A stretch of 64,000 nucleotides of DNA from Pseudisothecium myosuroides (Eukaryota; Streptophyta; Bryopsida; Hypnales; Lembophyllaceae), in the NCBI GenBank assembly GCA_951799445.1, contig OX637297.1:16368001-16432000 (forward strand), read 5' to 3'. The notes under the pieces were generated by a model, which worked only from the letters and a program-made list of their open reading frames with translations, had not been told where the DNA came from and made no database searches. The stretch's first letter is position 1; the number at the start of each line of letters is the position of its first letter. Positions 37,254 through 45,812 of the stretch are shown here, one piece after another. Made by a program: the position numbers and the translations under genes.

Positions 37254-37282
37254 ATCACCGAAAACAGAAGTTTCTTATAGTG
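37254..37282 (-). repeat. Right terminal inverted repeat of CACTA-2
   Basis: Read inward on the minus strand: CACTATAAGAAACTTCTGTT and on through CGGTGAT. It is followed outside by GTT. It pairs with 19372-19400. Confidence 0.88.
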
Positions 37283-38339
37283 GTTGGATTGATGTCTTAG
37301 GTGTTTTCATGCTTTTGTTTTCCATCTTTAAGCGAATATTTACAGATTTCCACTTCATAGTGTTGAGTTTATCACTTTGCACTGAGTTGGTATGCTGGCA
37401 ATGCTAGAACCATTGTTTAGTGCGGGTAGCTGGTTTTGCTGTACTAGGAAGGGAGAGTAACCCCTGGATTCTGTTGGAATCCGATTTCGGGCACTAAAGG
37501 GAGTTGGTTGGAAAACTGTATGTACTAGATTTATCTCTGTGTTCTTGTTTGCCATCAGGGAACTTCTGTGTGGGATAGTTGTTCTTAGATTGGATACAAT
37601 CCGTATCCGGATGTACGCTAGTCAACGTGTCGATGAGGTCCTACTACAATTGGAAGTGGTGATGAATAAGGGGATAGGGATCATTTAGTTCTCCGGTTAC
37701 CATTCCCTGCCAAAGGGATACGGATAAGATAGGTCTGTCATTGTAGCAAGTGTGGATTGTGGGGGTTTCCTAAGTGACCTGCTAGTCCGGATTGACTTTC
37801 GAATCAGTTGTGAAGAAGAACTTGCATCCTGGTTTTGTGTCCTTTGTATTTTCTTTAAATGGAACTTCAGTCACTTTAGTCCTTTGAAGGGTAGGATTCA
37901 ACGCATCCTCCCTCAACTCCAATAGCGAAACCCTCTAATATAGAGGCTAAACTTTTTATACTGGTTGTTTAAAATTTGATTAAGAAGTAGATCCGGAAGA
38001 AGTACAGGATTAGACACTCCTTCCGATTCCGCATCCATCTAGTTGGATTGATGTTTTTTGATCTCAGATGGAGAGAGGTACAGGTATAGGACACTCCTCC
38101 TTGTTTGGGTGACTGTGCGAGATATGTGTGGTATGAGAGAAATAATATTTAAGAGAATAATGGAATGAGGAGACACTTTCTGATTCTGCTAGGCCTGGGT
38201 TGTTTTCCGCATCCCATTCCGGTTATTTTCTAAGAAACTACAAACTAAATTCTTTGAGAATGATACACGAGTCACTTGAACGGTGTTTTAATCATTTTAA
38301 ACACTTTCAAGAATAATTGTGCTTCCTTGTTTTATGACA
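37283..38339 (+). mobile_element. LTR 2, 3' part: continuation of the gypsy 5' LTR after CACTA-2
   Basis: From GTT at 37283 the sequence continues the LTR interrupted at 19371. TGGTATGCTGGCAATGCTAG (37389), GTCATTGTAG, CTTCAGTCACTTTAG, GCGAAACCCTCTAATATAGA and AGGCTAAAC match solo LTR 3 at 26.2-26.6 kb in order. It ends TTTATGACA at 38339, equivalent to GCTATGACA (26976). Gag follows, which identifies this LTR as the 5' LTR of an element that keeps an internal domain. Confidence 0.85.
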
Positions 38340-38347
38340 CAAAGAAG

Positions 38348-38365
38348 TGACGCCGCCGCCGAGGA
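38348..38365 (+). promoter_or_regulatory. Candidate primer-binding site (tRNA-Asp type)
   Basis: Eight bases after the LTR end lies TGACGCCGCCGCCGAGGA. It matches about 14 of 18 bases of the complement of the plant tRNA-Asp 3' end as I remember it, the primer reported for Athila-type gypsy elements. All mismatches are transitions. Confidence 0.45.
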
Positions 38366-38471
38366 TTTTAAGGATAGTTATTTGAGAATCCAGTTAATAT
38401 TTGGGTTACTACAGGAAGTCATTATTCTAATTCAAATAGTGGTAGGCTTACTATCTGAGTTGGCTTAGCTG

Positions 38472-40163
38472 TTGATATTTCCTGCATTCAGTAGGAGATC
38501 TTATAGTTTGAGGGGATTCCTTCTTCATGAAAAGAAAGGAAAAAAAGGAACCTCCGAAAGAAGATCTGCCCAGCTTAGAAGAAAAGAAGTTCATGTTCCC
38601 AACTTACCTGGTGTTAATTTAGAGCCAAGGCTACGTCCTCATTTTGAATCAAAAGAGGAATTGGTTGTGAATACGCTAGGAGAGAAAATAGGTACCGATC
38701 CTTTATCCAATCAAGATCTGGATTTCGTTGAGGAAGCTCCGGTTTCATCTGACGAGGAAGAGGAACAACTTGAACCTGAGCCTAGGAGTTCCAACATGGT
38801 GGTTTCCACTCGCTTGAAGTATAGTAGGTTTAAAAGGGATGGAAGCCAGGATGTTGACGATTGGTTTTCTGAATTTGAGTCCATTGCTATAAAAAATCAA
38901 GAAGACTTAGAGGCAAAGCAGCGCATTTTTCAAGGTCTACTTAAAGGAAAGGCTCTAAAGTGGTACCAAGATGTTCCAGTTGCTACTCGGAATAACTGGG
39001 ATCAGTTCATCGACTTCTTCGTAAGGACATTTAGAGAAGCAAGAGATGAAGCTTGGACCTTAGGACGTTTGAGTAGGATGACCATGAAACCATCTGAGTC
39101 AGTTCGTAGATATGGGCAGAGAATAAAGGCTCTTATCCAAAAATTGACCACAGAAATTGCTCCAAATATACAAGTTAAGTGGTATGTTGCAGGATTTTCA
39201 GAAGAGATGGGATTCCAGACCTGGCAAGCCCGTCCAGCCACATTAAGGGAAGCTATGGAAGCCGTCCAAAACTATGAAGATTCAGCCCAATCACTTCGAA
39301 ATGCTTTGAGGAGGAGTGAGAGGAAGAACAAGAAGCATTCCAAGAAGGGAAGAAGGCAAAGGAAGTACTTAGACAACTCAAGTTCGAGCAGTGGATCTAC
39401 CACTTCAACATCCCACTCAAATAGCTCGGAGACCAACTCTGGAGCTGCATCCAGATCCAAAATCGGATCCAAACATCATCAGCAAAAAAGTTCCAAGGCA
39501 GAAAAGGGCAAAGGTGTTGTCAAGGTTAAGATCGAGGAGGACAAATCGAAGAAGATGATGAAGAGCATCCAAGAATCGCTTGAGGCCATCAAAGTTAACT
39601 TAGCGGAGAACCGGAATCTGAGAAGGAGTGTCTCCATGAGTAGAGCAAACATTTGGTGTTCAAGATGTGGAGAGATAAGACATTTCTCCAATGAGTGTAA
39701 TAGACCCTTTGTAAAACGGGTCCATTTCGTGAATCCGGAAGGAGAAGTATACATCACTATCCTGGAGGAAGAGGAGGAAGAAGATATGAATCATGTTTTT
39801 CGGGTCCAGCCCACTTATAAAAGAGGGAAGGCACCCCAGCAGTTGATGAGGGCCAATGTCATTCCTAGATCTGTTCAAATTGGGATGAATCCAAGTATGA
39901 TGTCTTAGCCAAAACCTTATGGCTTTTGCTTTCTTTGTGGCAGTCCGGAACACTATGCCAATGTGTGTCCTTTTAAAGGACAAGGGCAAAGAGCACCTAT
40001 GATCCTACCATGTCAAAATGGCCAAGAGTATGGGCATGGTGAATCCCAGTGTCAGAAGCTACAACAGAATAGGGTAGTCTACAAACACGTAGAAGTCCCT
40101 CCTAGAGACCAGACCGCACTCAACTACAGATCTAAAATTGGAATAGAGAATCCGGACAAATGA
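38472..40163 (+). pseudogene. Gypsy gag polyprotein (decayed, one in-frame TAG)
   Basis: The frame is open from 38472 to TAG 39906-39908 and continues in the same frame to TGA 40161-40163. A retrotransposon gag domain lies at about residues 110-280 (DGSQDVDDWFSEFESIAIKN; LLKGKALKWYQDVP; FFVRTFREARDEAWTLGRLS; MKPSESVRRYGQRIKAL). A Ser/Lys-rich linker follows, then a CCHC zinc knuckle (CSRCGEIRHFSNEC). After the TAG come a second perfect knuckle (CFLCGSPEHYANVC) and a third with its second Cys replaced (CQNGQEYGHGESQC). The start Met is uncertain; the conserved part begins near MVVSTRLKYSRFKRD. Gag packages the retroelement RNA; the knuckles bind RNA. Confidence 0.85.
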
Positions 40164-41690
40164 CCTGTAGGAATGGGGCTGCTGGATAGAGTAGGATAGT
40201 CGGTTCTTAGAGTAGAAACCTGTAGCTCCACCAAGAACTAGAAAGTAGCTAGAAGTAAAGGTAGAGTCAGTACAAGTATTAGAAATGAGAAGAGACAGGA
40301 ACCAGATTCAAGTGATTCTAATCTCTATGATGAATCCACCATATCTCAACCCGTAGCTACCCCCCAAAATGGATACACCTCAGGAGGATTCCCGAGGATA
40401 TCAGTGAAGAAGTTAGACGTGAGCTTAGAAATTCCGAGTTTAGTCGACGAGATAAAGAAGTTCTGAGTTCCGGTTCACCAACTTCACCTCGGAAAGTCAG
40501 GTTTAATGAGACCCCAATTTTCATTGAACCAGAGAAAAGGGAAAACAATTATGACATTTTGTAGGACATCAAGGATTAGAAGGCCAATGTTACCATTGAG
40601 CAACTTCTACATGATAATGCCAACTATCAAAAGCTGATTCGGGATGCTTGGACCAAGAGAAGAAAACGAAGATTCAAGCTTCCAGCAATAGCAATCAACT
40701 TTGCATAAGTTGAGGATTATGGACCACCGGAACTAGTTGTGGAGATAGAAGGATGCACCATTCCCAAAGTTCAGGTAGATGGAAGATTAGGAGTGAATCT
40801 GATGTTGGAGGATATTGCCTTTGACTTAGGGTTCACCACTTTTGAAGCCACTGATCAAGTTGCGGATGGCAGACCAATCTTGTGTCATTCCGGTTGGGAG
40901 GCTTTCTCAAGTACCAACCTTGATTGGGAAAATGACATACTTGCTTAATTTTATTATCATCCAGGTGAACAAGGGAAGACCCTTTCCTATGTTACTTGCA
41001 AGACCGTGATTATATTCTGCAAGACTGATTGTAGATTGGGGACACAAGGAGTTTGTCATTGGGAAATTGAGTATCCGGATTCTTTGGAAGTTGAAAGAAC
41101 ACATGGGTGAAACAAGTGAAACCGATGGATACACTTCGGATTGGTAAGAATCAGAAGGGTCTCCTTCCGCATCCGCCTATTGTGTCGAGGAGTTTGACGA
41201 AATGACAGAAACTGATTTTGAATTTCCAAAGCCCATACTAGAGTTAGGACGTCCAGAGGAAGAAGCAGTTCCTAATCTGTTTCCGAGATCCGTAGCAAGT
41301 CAACTAGAAGATCAATCCTTGGGAGAAGCTAATGTTTCACTAACGATTGAGTGGATAAAACAACAGATCCTTGATGGAAGTTTATCTTCCATAGAGATGA
41401 CAATTGGAAAGAATGACCTTCCATGGAGTGAGATCCGAGTTCAAATGGAGGAGCAGGAACTGGATCAAATTAAAAGTATAGTTATTCCCACAGATTATAA
41501 GAAGGTAGAAGTTGAAGTAGGAAAAAAAAAATTCTTGGGAAAATCTCTAAATAGAAGTGAGAGGAGGAGCTATAAGAAGTTGTTAAGAAAACGTGTAGAC
41601 GTGTTTGCCTAGACATCTTCAGATCTAAATGGCATTCCACCAATCTAAGAGAACACAAAACATATTCAATTTGAACATACAAAATCTAAT
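40164..41690 (+). pseudogene. Gypsy protease region and N-terminal edge of reverse transcriptase, truncated
   Basis: Continuation of the polyprotein with many stops. A retropepsin-like region at 40.7-40.95 kb reads VDGRLGVNLMLEDIAFDLGF; the catalytic Asp-Gly pair sits in VDG rather than the common DTG/DSG. The stretch 41202-41612 (WIKQQILDGSLSSIEMTIGK ... NRSERRSYKKLLRKRVDVFA, then TAG, then DLNGIPP) is the segment that normally precedes the RT palm in plant gypsy elements. The RT catalytic core, RNase H and integrase are absent. Similarity fades at about 41.69 kb, where strongly AT-rich sequence begins. Stops include TAG at about 40.20, 40.24, 40.56, 40.58 and 41.61 kb. Confidence 0.75.
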
Positions 41691-43260
41691 ATGATGTAGT
41701 CACAAAATTAAAAGCTACTTTTGATAGTAACAAATATATATCATAATTCACTTAATTGAGTCAATTCTAGACCTTACACTAACTCAAGTTTGAGTGTCTA
41801 CAATCATAATGTAATAGAAAACTAATTTGTATACATGTAATCTTGTTAAGAAATAAATAATTCATATGAATAAATATGGACAAAAGTGTCAATGGGGGTT
41901 CCAATTGAGGTTCCCAAAACCCGTTGAGAACATGCCATCAAGTACAAAATGGTCAAGAGAATGCTAATAAAAATGTATGGAGTAACATGTTCATTGTAAC
42001 TACATTTATGATTGCAAATGGTTCTATCAAGTTACTCATTACAATCAACCATGGTTATAAACTTTAACAAGAAAAATGTGTCATTTTTATAGTAAGGTAG
42101 CAATAACATCTTAGAGAAATAATTTTAAGGGTAGATCAAGAAAGATGATTGGATTCAAATCCACAAAGAGCAAGTGAAGAATGCATGGCTTAGTGGATTT
42201 TTTAAATGATGACAATCCAACGAATGCTTCTAAAATCAACTCTATTTAGTTTATGTGACATCTAAAGGTAAGTCTAGCTCCATTATTGAACAATTTTGAT
42301 AGGAGTCTAAAATGCTCTAATGCACTATAAGGGGATCAAGATGCTAAAGACATGGACTAGAATAAAATCAAACTTTATGAGGACAATTACACATGCTTGA
42401 CATGGACTAGAGTAAATCAAACTTTATGAGGACAATTACACATGCTTGTACACATATTGAAGACACGTTAGCAAACAAGTTGCCAAACTTTGTATTCCAA
42501 AAATCAATTTTAGAACTAGTGTGATTCATTCAAAGACATCTAATTTTTATTTCTAAGTCCCCCTAGGAACAAGAATAGTGCCTTTTATACATTATACTTT
42601 GAAAACTCATAAGCAATTCAAGAAATTGACCTATTTTGAAAAAAATTACTATTAATACACTTCAAATTTTTCTATCTAAAATACTTGAATAAACTCTTAC
42701 AAGTCTTTATTTCCTTTGTAGATGCTAATTTCCCATTAAATGACATTTTAAGAACCTCCTACCTTACTTCCAATAGTTGAAATCATTACCACCTCCATTC
42801 AAAAGATCTAAAACTACATGGTTAAATCCCATGCATAAATTACATATAAAACATACTCAAAATATATTCAGAAGAATTTATATCATATAACAATCTCAAT
42901 TCACATGCATTATAGATAAACTTAGCTTTTTTTAGCTAGCACCTACCGTAGTCAAGGCAAACTCAAGCTCTTCCCAAGCAACTCCTCACATGCAATTCCA
43001 ATGGCCATTACAAACCACAAATCTCACTCAATGACAATACAATTCTAAACAAACCTCAAGATGCATCTACCGCAAGGTCCCACACTATAGTCCCAAAGTC
43101 CTCCAAAATTAAAGATAAAAAAGATATCTTTATCAACTCTGAATCCACTCAAGCAACTATATAGCTCACCATCATAGCGCTTAAATATACGTAAGCAAAC
43201 TCAAGTCACAAAAGGCATCAGCCAATGAAAAGTTATTTGCTTACAGTACTCTCCACAACT
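41691..43260. other. AT-rich intergenic sequence
   Basis: No long open frame, splice-bounded exon or recognisable element. It begins where the gypsy polyprotein is cut off, so it may be older host sequence or another decayed insertion. The only structure I see is the 50-bp duplication listed separately. The 43265-43531 plus-strand open frame just to its right has no recognisable motif. Confidence 0.5.
42349..42447 (+). repeat. 50-bp tandem duplication
   Basis: GACATGGACTAGAATAAAAT and the following 30 bases at 42349-42398 are repeated at 42399-42447 with one substitution and a one-base deletion. Confidence 0.85.
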
Positions 43261-43597
43261 TCAAGTGAAATGGCCACCTAGGCTCTTTGAACCCGCAAAC
43301 CATTTCACAACTACGTCTACAACACCAGCAGTTGTAGTTGGTCCCGATCTTACCAAGACAACCAATACCTCCCCCGACCACCATATATTTCAACAAGTCG
43401 ACCCCATCGCACAAACCTACACCCCCCTAAAATCAGACGCACTCAAAGGTCTATTTGTATTATCAGTACCCCTCCAACCAAATGACATACATGCGTGGAT
43501 GCTGCACCCAAATGTCTTGAAAAAATGGTGACCTCTTCCTTGATTCGGAATCAATGTCCGCAAATGCAGGTGCTTCAATCTAACGCCTAAGCTATCC

Positions 43598-44458
43598 CTA
43601 CAAGAAATATTTCATGCGTAAGTCTTTTCGCATGGCATCATAGACGGCGCGGACCTGCTCACTGGAAGTAACTGTAACACCTCCAATCTTGACAGAAACA
43701 TACTTGCCTTGTGAAGACAGTTTCTTGGTTACCTTCGGAACCGGAGTTTCGGTAATAAACTCCACAGCCCGCACCATAGCTTGCACAAACTCATCACCTC
43801 CAGTTCCAATTGCAGTGAAATCTCTGACCATGGGATACACATTCACCTTCTGGTCAATGGCATTCCACTCCCTCTCAGAATCATTTTTCACTGTGCCTCC
43901 TATGACGATATTCGTCGTCTTCCCAACCCTGCCCTCCGCCTTCGAAACCTCAGATATCGCTTTCAGTACTGCATCTTGCGGAGGACTATCCTCAAGCTCG
44001 GTATCCTTGTCATATCGTTCTCCTCCTGCTCCATTCCTGCTGTTGTAGCTAGACGCACATGCTAAGCAGTGGTTGCCGTTTCGAGAGTCCAATGGAATTC
44101 GCCACTTCGTCGCTATGAGCAACCTGTGCATGACTGCCGCGTCCCGAACCCGGGACGCTGACGTCACCCGATTACCCTTACCCCTATCTGAAAATATAAA
44201 TCCTTTCACTCCGTAGTTAACGTGGCTGATAACCGTCTGCGACACGCTAGTTCTCGGTTTCACGTTAACCCCAAAACCAAATTCTTGATTCTGTTGCGGG
44301 CGGTAAGCTCCCCTACCACGGCAGTTCACAGTCAACACTAACACCCTGCCAACCATCCACATCACCCCAACATTCAAACCTCGTGGCAAGCCATTCATAT
44401 CAAATTCTACAACCTCAAAACCTTTCATCTTTTGCCGCATTGGCCTAATCGTCGCCAA
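43598..44458 (-). CDS. DUF493/YbeD-like protein, probably plastid-targeted (host gene)
   Basis: A single uninterrupted frame of 286 codons, ATG at 44458. The last 90 residues carry the DUF493/YbeD fold pattern: VYPMVRDFTAIGTGGDEFVQ, AVEFITETPVP, then KLSSQGKYVSVKIGGVTVTS, EQVRAVYDAMRKD and a terminal hydrophobic pair. These are the small ACT-like ferredoxin-fold proteins of bacteria and chloroplasts, whose function is not settled. The N-terminal 190 residues are unrelated to the fold, Arg/Asn/Gly-rich and variable, as expected for a plastid transit peptide plus linker, though the start Met is not certain. This is the only intact-looking host gene in the window. It lies 1.9 kb from the end of the gypsy fragment and 7.4 kb from the satellite array. 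Confidence 0.75.
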   Translation of the reverse strand: MATIRPMRQKMKGFEVVEFDMNGLPRGLNVGVMWMVGRVLVLTVNCRGRGAYRPQQNQEFGFGVNVKPRTSVSQTVISHVNYGVKGFIFSDRGKGNRVTSASRVRDAAVMHRLLIATKWRIPLDSRNGNHCLACASSYNSRNGAGGERYDKDTELEDSPPQDAVLKAISEVSKAEGRVGKTTNIVIGGTVKNDSEREWNAIDQKVNVYPMVRDFTAIGTGGDEFVQAMVRAVEFITETPVPKVTKKLSSQGKYVSVKIGGVTVTSSEQVRAVYDAMRKDLRMKYFL

Positions 44459-44469
44459 ATCTCGAAATC

Positions 44470-45056
44470 TCGAAAGTATACTGCGTTAGTCACCTGGTAG
44501 TACGGGTCGCAGGGAGTGCGGGGGCTGCAGAAAAGAGGGCCACATCTGCCCCACAGTGCACAGGATGCGCGTGGCTCAGCATTCCAGGTCAAGTTCTCGC
44601 AATGTCCAGCAGTGCAATAGGGTACAAATTAATGAATGGCTCCCTGAATCTGCACCTACTAATCCACCATGCAATACACGTACGGCAACAATATCAACAA
44701 CACGAGGGTCTGTGTGATAAAAACTGAAGATGATCGCAGTAGGGTATAGGTGGTGGGTTGTCTGCTGCCACAACATAGATTCATAGCAGCTTCCGGCCTC
44801 GAGTCAGGCGCATCGCCAGAGCGTGGTGCAAGCCTGCAACAGAGAGGAAAAACTCCGATTCCTTGGTTGCATCGGAATAAGAGACAATGGAACTCCATCC
44901 AGTTTGTGTGGTTGGCGTACGTTACAGTAACCCCAAAGCGCAGCCAAGTTCATTTTCGGGATGAAGAACAAGAACGACAGACGTGCAGCTCTGTCCCAAA
45001 AGTTGTTCCAATAGTTGTACTGTAGCAATAAGGTACAAAAAATTGTTTGGTTAACC
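44470..45056. other. Upstream region of the DUF493-like gene
   Basis: Presumed promoter and 5' untranslated region of the leftward gene. GC content is higher than in the flanking AT-rich DNA. I see no convincing TATA box and no other gene. Confidence 0.35.
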
Positions 45057-45059
45057 TAA

Positions 45060-45812
45060 CCCCTAAGGATCCGAGGGGGGTGTTTCAAAATGGGCCAAAT
45101 CTGCCAACAACTTGAGCAATTTTTTTGATCCATTTTTTTTGAGATCGGATATAATGTAACCGTAGGATCTTGAAGATAACATTGAGAGTGAGCACCTCAA
45201 AAAATTTCAGATTATCTGACCACATGGTTTAGGAGATATTTAATTTTGAAGTTTTATTTGGGCCAATGGAAATACATGGTAGCTCACTTTGAAGGAGCAT
45301 ATTTTTGTGAGAATATTTCAAAATGATGCCTTTTTGTGCTCAGTGAAGATAAGAGAATTGAGAATGTACATGTAAAATTTTCTAACATTCCAAGAATTTT
45401 ACAATTCATGGTGAAGCTTGCAATGGGCTATGGTCACTAAAATTTGAGTAGTGTTTACAAGAGAAAAAAGAATGGGACACTTGTCTTCTCCTTAAGCTCC
45501 TTAGATCTGATGTTTTCAAGGTGAATTTGACCTTTATGAGGTGGGCAAGAAGCTCATTGGTTGGCTGACTTATTAGTCCATGCCCAAACCAAACACAAAA
45601 AAACGAGCTGTATACTAGAATTTTGCTAAATTTTGAAAAATTCCACAAGGCAAAGTTTAACTTGGAATTTGATGAAACCACTGCCATTAAATTTATAAGA
45701 AAGTCTATTTTCTAGAAATAAATTTTATTTTTCAAAAAACTCAAAATACAAAAACAAGAAGCTCAAAAAACAGGGGCAGCGACTAGAAAATGGTCACCTG
45801 GGTCCTTAGGGG
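45060..45812. mobile_element. Short non-autonomous DNA element with terminal inverted repeats (753 bp)
   Basis: The left end CCCCTAAGGATCC (45060) is mirrored by GGGTCCTTAGGGG at the right end (45800-45812): 12 of 13 bases pair, then similarity drops. The flanks are TAA on the left and TTA on the right, which would suit a Tourist/PIF-Harbinger-like TWA target but could also be part of the palindrome. There is no coding capacity inside. The interior is AT-rich (TTTTTTTGATCC, AAAATTTCAGATTATC). Confidence 0.55.

Larger units (their letters stand above)
19372..37282 (+). mobile_element. CACTA-2: complete CACTA transposon, 17.9 kb, inserted in LTR 2
   Basis: Both ends are visible. The left end reads CACTAGAAGAAACTTC and the right end, on the minus strand, CACTATAAGAAACTTC. 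About 24 of the first 29 bases match between the two terminal repeats. A GTT triplet flanks both sides (19369-19371 and 37283-37285), the 3-bp duplication expected of the superfamily. The sequence outside joins perfectly into one LTR. Inside are a leftward tnpA-like gene (21.9-28.2 kb), an ORF of unknown function (30249-30770) and a rightward TNP2 transposase gene (32.46-36.66 kb). A 3.7-kb solo LTR was added later; without it the element is about 14.2 kb. Confidence 0.92.

Noticed and set aside
36888..37280. 130-codon open frame at the right end of CACTA-2
   Set aside because: It runs into the terminal inverted repeat, has low-complexity composition and no conserved motif; better read as subterminal DNA.
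43265..43531. 88-codon plus-strand frame upstream of the DUF493-like gene's 3' end
   Set aside because: No motif, splice context or neighbouring exon; Thr/Pro-rich composition can arise by chance here.
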